In this document: one piece after another, positions 34,168 through 41,983 of the stretch
Layout: every line of letters begins with the position of its first letter
Numbering within the stretch: the stretch's first letter is position 1
NCBI RefSeq assembly: GCF_003711225.1
Contig: NZ_CP031030.1
Location: 1,674,001 to 1,738,000, forward strand
DNA: 64,000 nt
Origin: Runella sp. SP2
GTDB lineage: Bacteria > Bacteroidota > Bacteroidia > Cytophagales > Spirosomataceae
Direction: 5' to 3'
Notes under the pieces: generated by a model
The model's database searches: none
What the model was told of the DNA's origin: nothing
Seen by the model: only the letters and a program-made list of their open reading frames with translations
Made by a program: the position numbers and the translations under genes

Positions 34168-35363
34168 AACAACGCCTACGGCAAAGGTTTGAATTTCGGT
34201 ACAATACCATTTTGGCTAAAATCGAATACAAGGACAAAAAGACGGGTATAAAACGGTGGATTGATGACTACGAAATCAATTCAATAGTCCGATGGTTAGA
34301 TTCAGAGCATAGGGAAGACTATTCCCCCGCCAAACTGACCCAAACCCTTAAATCAAGTTTTACCACCAAATACCACCCTATCAAAGAATACTTTCTTGAC
34401 CTTGAAAAGAAAGAGGCCACCACGGCGGGGACATGGGCTATTGACCAGTTAGCGGCCACCGTTACCGTAAACAATCCCGAAACGTTCAAACTCGCTTTGA
34501 CAAAGTGGTTGGTGGCAAGTGTTCGACAAGCGTTTGTGGACGAAATAAAACAAGAAAATCCAAAAGAAAACGATTGCCAAAACCAAACCTGTATCGTTCT
34601 TACAGGTTCGCAAGGGGCATTTAAAACAACGTGGATTAACAATTTATGTCCTCCCGACCTGTACAGTTATTTGTACGTGGGAACGCTAAACCTAAACCCC
34701 GAAGCTCGTGACACGCTCATTTATTTGGCCGAAAAATTCATTATCAATTTAGACGACCAACTAAGGACAATGATTAAGAAAGACAACGAACGTATGAAAA
34801 ACTTAATCACGCATCCAAAGATAAGTGTACGCCGACCTCATGCCCTGTTTTCGGACGAAATGCAACGGCTTGCAAATTTTATCGGGTCTATCAATGGTTC
34901 TGATTTTTTGGCCGACGACGAGAACCGCCGCTACCCGCCATTTGAGGTTAAAGCGATTGACATAGAGACGACCAAAACCATTGATATTAATTTGGTTTGG
35001 TTGCAAGCCTATCAACTTTTTAGGGCGGGGTATCGCCACTACTGGACGAAAGACGAACTAAAAGAGCATTTTGGAACGATGGCAGAATTTAGGAACAATA
35101 GTGTAGAACTCGAATTAATAATGACCTATTACGACATTCCCGCTAATCCCGAATATGCCAACCGATTTTTGAAAGTATCCGATATACTTTCTTACCTGCA
35201 AAATTTCACCCGTGAGCGGCTATCAAAAGGCGAAATATCAAAAGCCCTAAAAATCTTAAACGCTCAAATCGTGACCCGTCGTAAGGATGGTATGCCGTTA
35301 AAAGTCTATGCTTTACGCGAACGTACTACCGTCGAAATTGAAGAAGAAAGAAGCAAGTTTTAA
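34134..35363 (+). CDS. VapE-family replicative helicase/ATPase
   Basis: 409 aa. An N-terminal helical region precedes the P-loop GSQGAFKTT (residues ~158-166) and a Walker B-type strand FIINLDDQL (~200-210), then SVRRPHALFSDEMQRLANFIGSIN with an arginine-rich sensor region and DENRRYPPFEV. This is the virulence-associated E (VapE) pattern, a superfamily 3-like helicase common in prophages and phage satellites. The start lies inside the primase gene. With the primase and SSB it forms a compact replication module. Confidence 0.85.
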   Translation: MPKAQSKRERIEQRLRQRFEFRYNTILAKIEYKDKKTGIKRWIDDYEINSIVRWLDSEHREDYSPAKLTQTLKSSFTTKYHPIKEYFLDLEKKEATTAGTWAIDQLAATVTVNNPETFKLALTKWLVASVRQAFVDEIKQENPKENDCQNQTCIVLTGSQGAFKTTWINNLCPPDLYSYLYVGTLNLNPEARDTLIYLAEKFIINLDDQLRTMIKKDNERMKNLITHPKISVRRPHALFSDEMQRLANFIGSINGSDFLADDENRRYPPFEVKAIDIETTKTIDINLVWLQAYQLFRAGYRHYWTKDELKEHFGTMAEFRNNSVELELIMTYYDIPANPEYANRFLKVSDILSYLQNFTRERLSKGEISKALKILNAQIVTRRKDGMPLKVYALRERTTVEIEEERSKF

Positions 35364-35382
35364 ACCTCAAAATTTTACAAAA

Positions 35383-35589
35383 ATGACAGCACAACAATTT
35401 GCACATAAAGTAGAAGGCATAGCCAATAATTTCACTAATGCCAAAACTACCAAAGAACAATTTAAACACGCTATCCAAGACCTTTTACATGAAGTAGTGT
35501 ATAACGATGAAGAACTTAAAAAGCACTACTATCAAATGTATGAAAATGAGGCGAAAGCGTGGGAATATCAAACCTTAGTCAGTCATTAA
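35383..35589 (+). CDS. Small helical protein, unknown
   Basis: 68 aa from ATG 35383, which lies 20 bp after the helicase stop; the frame stays open further upstream inside that gene but that start is unlikely. Acidic, helical (TTKEQFKHAIQDLLHEVVYNDEELKKHYYQM). Function unknown; part of the early operon. Confidence 0.5.
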   Translation: MTAQQFAHKVEGIANNFTNAKTTKEQFKHAIQDLLHEVVYNDEELKKHYYQMYENEAKAWEYQTLVSH

Positions 35590-35637
35590 TTTGTCATTCA
35601 ATCAGTAAACTTTTTTAATCCTTTAAATCAAATACAA

Positions 35638-35980
35638 ATGAAAAATGTAACAATCATTTCAGGCGGTCAGGGTTCGGGTAAAACAACCGTAGCCCATAAA
35701 ATCGCAAGCGGAAAAAAAAGTATTTGAAAGCGACGATTCCCTAAAAATAGCCGTTGCCTCTATGCCTTTGGATACCGAGGTTATAATTATTCAAATGGAT
35801 TTTGCAGGGGATATTTTACACGCGATTAAAGCCGATGCTCTATTGATAAGAAGGCCATACGCAGAAAAGTTAATCCCCGTAAAAGTTCCCGATTTAATCA
35901 TTACTACCTGTATTTCAATTGATTTTATCAAGCAAATACAAAGTGCCGAAATTGTAGAATTAACTCAAACCATTAAATAA
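35638..35980 (+). CDS. Small P-loop NTPase split by a frameshift at an A8 run
   Basis: The first frame (35638-35745) gives MKNVTIISGGQGSGKTTVAHKIASG, a textbook Walker A, then goes out of frame at eight A (35712-35719). The +1 frame continues without a break from VFESDDSLKIAVASM through a Walker B-like VIIIQMDFAGD and VPDLIITTCIS (sensor-like) to the stop at 35980. Joined, this is about 114 aa, a credible small NTPase. Explanations are a real mutation, a sequencing error in the homopolymer, or polymerase or ribosome slippage. It could be a replication loader or packaging helper, but it is short for either. Confidence 0.55.
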
Positions 35981-35988
35981 CTACCACA

Positions 35989-36318
35989 ATGCAACAAATT
36001 CAAATTAAAGGACGCGTAGGAAAAGACGCTGTGATTAAATCCACAAACGGAAAAGATATAACCCTTTTTAGTGTGTGTGTAGATAGTTCTTACATAAATA
36101 ATAACGGCGAAAAAGTGGAAAAATCCACATGGTATTCATGCCTTTACAAACGTTCGGGCGTGGCCGCTCACATTAAGAAGGGGGATTTAATTTTCGTACA
36201 GGGCGAACTATCCGCACAAATCTACGTGAACGACCGCCGCGAACCCTCGTTAGACTTATCTATAAGTGTGTCAAGGATTGAATTTTTAGGCTCAAAATCT
36301 AAAGACAATGAAAGCTAA
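35989..36318 (+). CDS. ssb: Single-stranded DNA-binding protein
   Basis: 109 aa OB-fold protein: QIKGRVGKDAVIKSTNGKDITLFSVCVD, then KSTWYSCLYKRSGVAAHIKKGDLIFVQGELSAQIYVNDRREPSLDLSISVSRIEFLG. It matches the Bacteroidota SSB type but ends right after the OB fold, without the acidic tail that recruits host partners. It overlaps the next gene by 11 bp. It probably coats single strands during replication of the element. Confidence 0.88.
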   Translation: MQQIQIKGRVGKDAVIKSTNGKDITLFSVCVDSSYINNNGEKVEKSTWYSCLYKRSGVAAHIKKGDLIFVQGELSAQIYVNDRREPSLDLSISVSRIEFLGSKSKDNES

Positions 36319-36511
36319 AGGCAACTACGAAAACAATCCTTTAGGGCTTTCTCCTTCGTTTCTTGCGATTTGTGAAGCCATTGGTAAAGCGTTTGTAACA
36401 GCGCACCAAAAGAACCAACAGGCACAACGAGAAAGCCAAATCGTAGATACCGACTACGAGGAAGTTAAACCGAATCTTTTACCTCAAAATACCCTGAAAG
36501 ATGAAATGTAA
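36308..36511 (+). CDS. Small protein downstream of ssb, unknown
   Basis: 67 aa, hydrophilic, helical (LSPSFLAICEAIGKAFVTAHQKNQQAQRESQ), acidic end. Overlaps ssb by 11 bp and the following gene by 11 bp, so translation is likely coupled. No family recognised. Confidence 0.5.
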   Translation: MKAKGNYENNPLGLSPSFLAICEAIGKAFVTAHQKNQQAQRESQIVDTDYEEVKPNLLPQNTLKDEM

Positions 36512-36701
36512 AATGATTAGACTAATAGTAATTACCACAAAAAGGCATTTTTACAACGGTGGAAAACTTCAAGTTAAAAAGGGTACTAAATGCGTTTATA
36601 GTGGTGCTAATGATAGGCAGGGAAATTTGATTGTATTAGTTATGTCAAGGAAAGGGGTATTTTACCCCAATAGACATTTACCCAAAAGTTTGTTTTATTA
36701 A
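36501..36701 (+). CDS. Small basic protein, unknown
   Basis: 66 aa, beta-rich (IRLIVITTKRHFYNGGKLQVKKGTKCVYSG), net basic. It overlaps the preceding gene. No family recognised. Confidence 0.45.
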   Translation: MKCKMIRLIVITTKRHFYNGGKLQVKKGTKCVYSGANDRQGNLIVLVMSRKGVFYPNRHLPKSLFY

Positions 36702-36731
36702 CTTTTTTCAACTTAAATAAATCATACCACA

Positions 36732-36935
36732 ATGATAACTTTAACATTCACAGAAACAGTATTTTGGTGTTTAACACTTATAAGCCTTCCGTGTTCTTTT
36801 TTCTTTGCAGTAAAATTTTCTTACGCTCTTAGTGACATAGATAAGTTAAAAAGGAGGTTAGAAACAGTTAGTGATTATGCAGAAGAACTTTCGGAAAGGC
36901 TTTATAAAATTACCGAAAAAGAAAAAGAAGATTAA
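36732..36935 (+). CDS. Small membrane protein with coiled coil
   Basis: 67 aa. An N-terminal transmembrane helix (ETVFWCLTLISLPCSFFFAVKFS) is followed by a charged coiled coil (DKLKRRLETVSDYAEELSERLYKITEKEKED). It is the last gene before a strong terminator at the end of the early region. The layout recalls small spanin- or holin-like helpers, but no evidence assigns it. Confidence 0.5.
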   Translation: MITLTFTETVFWCLTLISLPCSFFFAVKFSYALSDIDKLKRRLETVSDYAEELSERLYKITEKEKED

Positions 36936-36936
36936 T

Positions 36937-36969
36937 AAAAAAGCCCCTCACTACTGAGGGGCTTTTTTT
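36937..36969. terminator. Bidirectional rho-independent terminator
   Basis: AAGCCCCTCA and TGAGGGGCTT arms with a 4-nt CTAC loop; flanking A and T runs extend the stem and give U-tracts on both strands. It sits between the end of the early operon and the convergent gene at 36968. Confidence 0.9.
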
Positions 36970-37360
36970 ATAGTGAGTGTAAAACCCAACGTTCGCCGCA
37001 CATGGTTACTTTAAATGAAATTAGTTTTTCTTTTGGGGAGTTAGGACAATAAACCACTACTTCCCATAACTTTAAATCGTATTCTTTGCGCTTAACTTCT
37101 ACCACCTTTGCACCTTTATAAAAGTCTTTGAGTCCCTTCTTTATCGCTAGTGGCTGTTTGCCCAAATTACAGATATTTATACTTTCCCCGTCCCCCTTAC
37201 AAGATAAATCACATAAAAACGGCAAACGGTCGTAACGCTCGCTTTGTATGTCCTGTATTAGTATTTCACCAACACATTGAGCCGACGTACACCCGATTTC
37301 ATATTGAGCAAAGGCCGATAAATTCACAAGTAAGAAAAACACAAAAAAAATAGTTCTCAT
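36968..37360 (-). CDS. Small secreted protein, unknown
   Basis: 130 aa with a clear signal peptide (MRTIFFVFFLLVNLSAFAQ) and several cysteines (CTSAQC, FLCDLSCKG, INICNLG). Overlaps the lipoprotein gene upstream by 4 bp, so both are one minus-strand transcript. Being leftward against the element's main operons, it may be a gene expressed from the integrated state (lysogenic conversion); function unknown. Confidence 0.55.
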   Translation of the reverse strand: MRTIFFVFFLLVNLSAFAQYEIGCTSAQCVGEILIQDIQSERYDRLPFLCDLSCKGDGESINICNLGKQPLAIKKGLKDFYKGAKVVEVKRKEYDLKLWEVVVYCPNSPKEKLISFKVTMCGERWVLHSL

Positions 37361-37746
37361 AGTTTACTTCCTTTAATTTGATAAGTGTTTTCTACCCCGC
37401 CCGATACGACCCCAAAACGCATATCAATAATTTTATTCTTATAAATACCGTATCCGTTCCCGATGCTGATAGTCCCGTTTGTTTCCTTCACTACGTTAAG
37501 TTCTGCCGATACTTGGTAAGTCGTGCCGTTTACGCTTAGGTTGCTTATCGTTATAGCGTCCCCGCGTTCGGCAATTGTCACACTACCCTTTGTTACTCCT
37601 ACGGTTCGGTTATTCAAAATAAACGTTTGTATCGAATACGTACCCGCTACTTCACTGGCAGGGCTGGGGGCGGGGTCTTTGGTCGAACATCCCAAAGCAA
37701 TACAGAATAAGAAAGCGGTAGCAATGGTTTTTAATTGGTTTTTCAT
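37357..37746 (-). CDS. Small lipoprotein, unknown
   Basis: 129 aa from ATG 37746, chosen because MKNQLKTIATAFLFCIALGC is a lipoprotein signal with Cys at 20; the longer frame to 37830 lacks this. The mature part is beta-rich and resembles the small lipocalin-like lipoproteins common in Bacteroidota (VAGTYSIQTFILN...). Co-transcribed with the secreted protein downstream. A surface lipoprotein in an integrated element might block superinfection, which is inference. Confidence 0.6.
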   Translation of the reverse strand: MKNQLKTIATAFLFCIALGCSTKDPAPSPASEVAGTYSIQTFILNNRTVGVTKGSVTIAERGDAITISNLSVNGTTYQVSAELNVVKETNGTISIGNGYGIYKNKIIDMRFGVVSGGVENTYQIKGSKL

Positions 37747-37762
37747 GGTTTTATGACTGGTT

Positions 37763-38070
37763 TGTAGTAAGTGCAATCTTACAAAAAGTTCTAATGTAGT
37801 AAAAGGAATACGCCAAAATACTACGGCCATTTACTACGTTTTTGATTAAACGGTACTTTAGGCCGCTAAAAGAAAAGGGGGTGTTTTTCAGCGAGTTATC
37901 CCATTTTCGGATATTTTGGCTTATATATATTTACTACATTACTACATATAGTATAAAATATAAGATAATAGAGCTAAAAACGGCTTTTTGTGTAGTAAAA
38001 GTGTAGTAAAAGCGTAGTAAATAGGTTTTAGGCATTTACTACATTTTTTGGGGTGTAGTATTGTAGTAAA
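37763..38070. repeat. Iteron-like GTAGTAAA array
   Basis: Eight exact GTAGTAAA octamers: + strand at 37796, 37992, 38003, 38014 and 38063, and reverse complement at 37830, 37930 and 38035, each 8 bp. Partial copies lie at 37763, 37819, 37939 and 38054. Three are spaced exactly 11 bp apart. The array is interrupted by a very AT-rich stretch (about 37918-37975). There is no gene in 37747-38168. This fits a replication origin or a multi-site operator. Confidence 0.75.
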
Positions 38071-38168
38071 TGTTTTTCGGCAAACTTTTAAAGTTTTGCC
38101 ATTAAGAGCGGGTCAAATGGTGGTTTTAATACTGGTTTTTGGCGGTTTTTTGGCCTTAAACATATACT

Positions 38169-38369
38169 TTACCCTCTTAATTCTGCTTTTTGTAATGGTT
38201 CTCCCAATACTTCAAATATCTTTCTAATCTCTTTCGGGGTAAAAAACTGTTTTCCCTTACCCCAACCAATGAGCGCAAGGCGTTCCGAGCCTATTCTACA
38301 TTCAAACTGTTTGGCCGATGTACAGCCGTAGGCCGTAAAAACGTCCGTCTTGTTCCAAATACTTTCCAT
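38169..38369 (-). CDS. Small putative DNA-binding regulator
   Basis: 66 aa (MESIWNKTDVFTAYGC...). A central RLALIGWGKGKQFFTPKEIRKIFEVLG stretch could form a helix-turn-helix, but no family is certain. It lies between the GTAGTAAA array and the divergent structural-type operon, with a nested inverted repeat at its 5' end, a natural position for a late-gene regulator or origin-binding protein. Confidence 0.45.
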   Translation of the reverse strand: MESIWNKTDVFTAYGCTSAKQFECRIGSERLALIGWGKGKQFFTPKEIRKIFEVLGEPLQKAELRG

Positions 38370-38381
38370 TAGTTGCGTTTG

Positions 38382-38451
38382 GCGTCGTTTAGTTTTTTGA
38401 CATTCTCAAAATTAAATAATTGTCTCGACTTTTGAGAAAACAAAACGACGC
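38382..38451. promoter_or_regulatory. Nested inverted repeats between divergent genes
   Basis: GCGTCGTTT (38382-38390) pairs with AAACGACGC (38443-38451), and inside it TTCTCAAAA (38403-38411) pairs with TTTTGAGAA (38430-38438). The block ends one base before the ATG at 38453, so it can act as an operator for the long rightward operon or as a leader hairpin. Confidence 0.65.
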
Positions 38452-38452
38452 A

Positions 38453-38953
38453 ATGGCACTAGGAACGGCTGTATATGATTTAGATTCTTTAAACGCGCTG
38501 TATAGTCAGGCACTCACGCAAGATTTAGACCAGCGCGAAAAAAGCCTAAAATTCATTTTGGCCGAATCGCAAACCGTTGCTAAAATCTATGAAGCCGAAT
38601 TTAATACAAGGGCTACCGAATACGGCCTAGTTATTAAAAAAGCAAGCATAGAAAATACGGTTACTTCGTTGGCCTCTACTATCGGCATAAGTACGGGCAA
38701 TCCCTACGGTTTTGCTGTGGCTGGGCTTTCTGAACTGTACAAAGCGATTGTAGGAAGTAAAAGAAAAAAAGAACTACAAAACGCTTTGCAGGAAGTACAG
38801 GCCATACAAGTAAAAGCGCAAAGTTTGGCCGTATTGTACGAAAATTCCACAAAGCAACTTAACCGTATAAGCTGGCTAAGAATTGTACAAAACCCCGTCG
38901 TTTGGATAATCCTTGTTTTAGTCATTATCATTTTAATTTTTATACTCCGATGA
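38453..38953 (+). CDS. Tail-anchored helical protein, first gene of the structural-type operon
   Basis: 166 aa from ATG 38453; a TTG start at 38420 would lie inside the inverted repeat. Mostly helical with a coiled-coil middle (LQNALQEVQAIQVKAQSLAVLYEN), a weakly hydrophobic stretch (TSLASTIGISTGNPYGFAVAGL) and a strong C-terminal transmembrane helix ending IFILR. There is no signal peptide, so it is tail-anchored. The stop overlaps the next start (ATGA). No family recognised. Confidence 0.6.
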   Translation: MALGTAVYDLDSLNALYSQALTQDLDQREKSLKFILAESQTVAKIYEAEFNTRATEYGLVIKKASIENTVTSLASTIGISTGNPYGFAVAGLSELYKAIVGSKRKKELQNALQEVQAIQVKAQSLAVLYENSTKQLNRISWLRIVQNPVVWIILVLVIIILIFILR

Positions 38954-39462
38954 GTCTGCAAAAAGGTACGGTAGTCTATGCTAAGTTCGACGGCATTAAA
39001 GTCTATCAAGAGCCTAAAAAAGAGGCCGCCGTATGGCAACGTACAGTTACAGGGAAAAAAAAAGCCTACTATGACTGGTTAAAAGGCTCACGTATCGGCA
39101 CGGCCACGGGTCAAATGGTAAATACCGCTGATGGGGTTTTCGTAGAGGTGACTTGTGAGTTAGTTTGGTGGAGAAAACGGGTAATTGACTGGGTTCGGGA
39201 AAACAAAACGGGGTATCTACTTATCCCTGACGATAGTTTTTACTACTTCGTAGGTTTGAGCGACCCACAAGGCGACGCCCCCGTAAACACGCCCGTTTCT
39301 GATACTCCAAACACGGGTACAGGTACAGGCAACGCAAATACTGGAAATGGTGGCAACGGTGGTACAAACAATACTAATACTATCCTTTGGGTAGTGGTGG
39401 CCGTGTTGGCTTTAGTGGCTGGTTTTGTGGGCTTTCGTAAATTCTCTAAACGTCGTAAATAA
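38950..39462 (+). CDS. SH3-like domain protein with Gly/Asn linker and tail anchor
   Basis: 170 aa; the ATG at 38950 overlaps the preceding stop (a longer frame from 38902 is not needed). N-terminal beta domain of SH3 type (GTVVYAKFDGIKVYQEPKKEAAVW), then a low-complexity linker rich in Gly, Asn and Thr (residues ~115-140) and a C-terminal transmembrane helix followed by the basic end RKFSKRRK. The next gene's ATG overlaps the stop. It fits a surface module held in a membrane by its C-terminus. Confidence 0.6.
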   Translation: MSLQKGTVVYAKFDGIKVYQEPKKEAAVWQRTVTGKKKAYYDWLKGSRIGTATGQMVNTADGVFVEVTCELVWWRKRVIDWVRENKTGYLLIPDDSFYYFVGLSDPQGDAPVNTPVSDTPNTGTGTGNANTGNGGNGGTNNTNTILWVVVAVLALVAGFVGFRKFSKRRK

Positions 39463-40163
39463 TGGCACTTAATCCCGACGAATACGAAAACACGGGAGGC
39501 GGTGGCACCACTAGCCCGCCCGATACTACCCCAACCCCAACCACCCCCGACGGCCTACCGTCTAACCTCTTTACGTGGATGGGCGAAACGCAGGGGAAAA
39601 CCGTTACGCTGGCAATGTACAATAAGTACAACAACGCCGTAACCTTAGACCCCGCCACGGGCTTAATTTCGGTTTCGTTTGGCCTCAATGCCACCGCTGA
39701 AAAAGAAGAACTTTTAACCCTCTTTGAGCAGGTCATTCAGTGGAACGCTAACAATACCGCTACGGATGTAAGCACCCGAATCGGCAAAATCAGAACAAAG
39801 CTAAATAAGGCCGTCCCTACTGACGGCGTTTATGATGCGTGGGAATTGGCATTGTTTTGGTCGTTGGCGGTCAATCCTACGGTATTTCTCCCCGTTGCCC
39901 TTACCGATTCGGTACTAGATACCTACGTAATGTTAGCAGTCGAGAAAAACGGGGCAACCCTAGCCACCCGCATACAAACCGACTGGCTACGGCTCCGTAA
40001 CCCTAACAACCCGCTACCCAATCCACAACCGGGCAGCGATACCAACGACCCGAACCCAACCCCAACGGGAGGCACCACCCCCGTAAATAATAGCAACTTA
40101 ACCCCGTGGCTGGTGGCCGTGGTGGTAATGATACTTTTACTTTTAGCTGTTCGTTTTCGATGA
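39462..40163 (+). CDS. Tail-anchored protein with Pro/Thr-rich linkers
   Basis: 233 aa. An N-terminal Gly/Thr/Pro-rich flexible segment, a ~140-residue mostly helical globular domain (around LFTWMGETQGKTVTLAMYN to IQTDWLRLR), a second Pro/Asn-rich linker (NPLPNPQPGSDTNDPNPTPTGG) and a C-terminal transmembrane helix ending AVRFR. It overlaps both neighbours by 1-4 bp. No family recognised; the layout suggests a structural or connector protein. Confidence 0.58.
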   Translation: MALNPDEYENTGGGGTTSPPDTTPTPTTPDGLPSNLFTWMGETQGKTVTLAMYNKYNNAVTLDPATGLISVSFGLNATAEKEELLTLFEQVIQWNANNTATDVSTRIGKIRTKLNKAVPTDGVYDAWELALFWSLAVNPTVFLPVALTDSVLDTYVMLAVEKNGATLATRIQTDWLRLRNPNNPLPNPQPGSDTNDPNPTPTGGTTPVNNSNLTPWLVAVVVMILLLLAVRFR

Positions 40164-40621
40164 TAACCACACGAAACACCCTCATTTTGTTTGTTACCGC
40201 ACTGGTACTAATTGCGCTGTTTTTTTGGAGAAAAGCCAATGCAGCCCGAAACCTTACCTTTGCGCTTAACGTCCCGTTTGGGTTTAAAGTCCGTAATGCG
40301 GCCTTATACTTTACCCTCCCTATTCGAGTCTTAAACGGCTCCCCCGATTCGCTTAGGATAAGCGGCCTAAACCTCAAAGCCTATTTCAAAAACAACGAAT
40401 TAGGTACAGTGTATGCCCTGCAAGCGCAAGATATAGCCGCTTTATCCGAAAGCATTTTTAACGCTGATGTTTTTATTCCGCTGGTCAATCTTACGTATGC
40501 CATACCCGACATAAATCTAAAAGAAACGAGTATCCCCGTCCGATTCGTGGGGAATGTTCGGGCGTTTGGTATCTCGTTTCCAGTGGACTATACACAAACT
40601 TTAAAACTCCCTAAGCTATGA
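40160..40621 (+). CDS. N-anchored LEA14/WHy-like beta protein
   Basis: 153 aa with an N-terminal membrane anchor (TLILFVTALVLIALFFW). The rest is a beta sandwich with the rhythm of LEA-type-2 (WHy) domains: FGFKVRNAALYFTLPIRVLNGSPDSLRISGLNLKAYF, then SIPVRFVGNVRAFGISFPVDY. Overlaps the previous stop (GATGA) and the next start. It may be a membrane-associated structural protein; the domain match is by eye only. Confidence 0.55.
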   Translation: MITTRNTLILFVTALVLIALFFWRKANAARNLTFALNVPFGFKVRNAALYFTLPIRVLNGSPDSLRISGLNLKAYFKNNELGTVYALQAQDIAALSESIFNADVFIPLVNLTYAIPDINLKETSIPVRFVGNVRAFGISFPVDYTQTLKLPKL

Positions 40622-41001
40622 TAAACGCCTATGACGCAAACGGTAGATTGATAGCTACCTATGACGACAACGGTACACTTATAAAGGTAAATTCGGATGG
40701 AACCAGCAGAACGGCCACCGATACCCCCAAAGTGCCAACTACCAACACGGGCGGCGGTAAGTTTTGGGACGGCGTAAATTTCAACAGCGTTCTGAAAAGC
40801 GCGGGGGAACTTCTAAAGGTACTTTTTCCGACTGGCATAACCACGGGGGCAACCGTACAAGATTATACGCCAACTTATCCGTATTTGCCGACCAACCCAA
40901 CCACGGGTAAAAACGTACAGGGCATAGGCTGGATTATTTTGGCCGTCGTTGCCTTACTCTTTCTTTTTAGCGGCAAAAATCCCTTTAAACGGAAAAGCTA
41001 G
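40618..41001 (+). CDS. Small tail-anchored protein with YD-like N-terminus
   Basis: 127 aa. It opens with two short repeat strands (NAYDANGRLIATYDDNGTLIKVNSDGT), then a Thr/Gly linker, an amphipathic stretch (SVLKSAGELLKVLF) and a C-terminal transmembrane helix (GIGWIILAVVALLFLFSG) ending NPFKRKS. No signal peptide. Function unknown, part of the tail-anchored series. Confidence 0.55.
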   Translation: MINAYDANGRLIATYDDNGTLIKVNSDGTSRTATDTPKVPTTNTGGGKFWDGVNFNSVLKSAGELLKVLFPTGITTGATVQDYTPTYPYLPTNPTTGKNVQGIGWIILAVVALLFLFSGKNPFKRKS

Positions 41002-41050
41002 CTACCCAACCAAGCACAAATTTCTCTAAACTTTCAAATTCAATACAAAA

Positions 41051-41701
41051 ATGGCTAAACTCAAGTACAATGTAGGGTCGTTCGTTGGTCTTTCAGGCAC
41101 GGGCGTACTTTATTTAGGCGTCACAGACGCGGGGCGTACCTTCCTGTACACCCTAAACGACCACGACGGCAACAGTGGCACGGCTCCGATTCCCGCCTTT
41201 ATTTCGCGTTCGTCGGTCGTAAATGCGATTCAGGCAGGCGTAGCAGGTACGCAACTTGCGAAGATTGTGGACTATGCCAACCTACTCGAAACAGCCCCTG
41301 ACGGCCTGATTGATGGTAGTGGTCTTCTTTCTATCACCAACGCCCCCGCCACGGCAGGAACGGCAGGCTATCCGCGCACGTGGGACGGCTCAATCACCAT
41401 GTTTGCCATCAAAGGTTCAGACGTTACCACTGTACCCACTGATAAAAGCATTGTAACGAGTGCAACGCTTTCGGACTGGATGGCAGGCGTAACAACCGAC
41501 GCAACGGCCAACACCACCGACACAAACGGCGACGGTATCCCCGACACGCCAACAACAACCAGTACAGGATTTACGGCAAAATTGGCTGATTTTGCGAAAG
41601 AAAACCCTTATACTGTTATTGGTTTGGCCATTGCAATCACGATTTTGATTGTATTGCTTTACCAGCAGTATTTCAAGAAAAAAGGCAAACGCCGCCGCTA
41701 G
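41051..41701 (+). CDS. Candidate major membrane-anchored structural protein
   Basis: 216 aa. No signal peptide; a ~150-residue beta-rich domain (YNVGSFVGLSGTGVLYLGVTDAGRTFLYTLND...), an Asp/Thr-rich linker (TTDTNGDGIPDTP), then a C-terminal transmembrane helix (PYTVIGLAIAITILIVLLYQQYF) and a strongly basic tail KKKGKRRR. It has its own leader (49-bp gap) and a hairpin terminator after it, unlike its overlapping neighbours, which suggests separate high expression as expected for a coat protein. The basic tail could contact nucleic acid. The coat assignment is inference. Confidence 0.5.
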   Translation: MAKLKYNVGSFVGLSGTGVLYLGVTDAGRTFLYTLNDHDGNSGTAPIPAFISRSSVVNAIQAGVAGTQLAKIVDYANLLETAPDGLIDGSGLLSITNAPATAGTAGYPRTWDGSITMFAIKGSDVTTVPTDKSIVTSATLSDWMAGVTTDATANTTDTNGDGIPDTPTTTSTGFTAKLADFAKENPYTVIGLAIAITILIVLLYQQYFKKKGKRRR

Positions 41702-41711
41702 TATCACTGAG

Positions 41712-41741
41712 TAGCAGGGGGGCATTTTTTTTGCCTCCTTG
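41712..41741 (+). terminator. Hairpin with T8 loop after candidate major protein
   Basis: AGCAGGGGGGCA pairs imperfectly with TGCCTCCTTG around a run of eight T, 11 bp after the stop. It is probably a partial terminator or 3'-stabilising structure. Confidence 0.5.
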
Positions 41742-41783
41742 TTATCAAAAATCGATAATCAACTCTTAAAATTTTGTAACAAA

Positions 41784-41969
41784 ATGGCAAAAATGAAGAA
41801 ACTCCCAAAGCGTCCTAAAGCATCCGCAAGCCTTCAAACATGGGAGAACTACGAAAAGAAGGTAAAGGACGTACAGGCAGAAAACGCCAAAATGGCCGCC
41901 GCCGCTAATAAAAAGAAGTCTATCCAAGCGAAGACAAAAGGCGCGAAGGCGGTACGCGGCAAAAAGTAG
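41784..41969 (+). CDS. Very basic small protein, candidate nucleic-acid condensing protein
   Basis: 61 aa with 17 Lys and 2 Arg (MAKMKKLPKRPKASASL..., AANKKKSIQAKTKGAKAV), Ala/Lys-rich at the C-terminus like histone-like or core condensing proteins. It is enclosed by two hairpins (41712-41741 and 41984-42015), so its mRNA may be discrete and abundant along with the preceding gene. It may package the genome; no homology assigned. Confidence 0.5.
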   Translation: MAKMKKLPKRPKASASLQTWENYEKKVKDVQAENAKMAAAANKKKSIQAKTKGAKAVRGKK

Positions 41970-41983
41970 GTTTTGACATTCAC

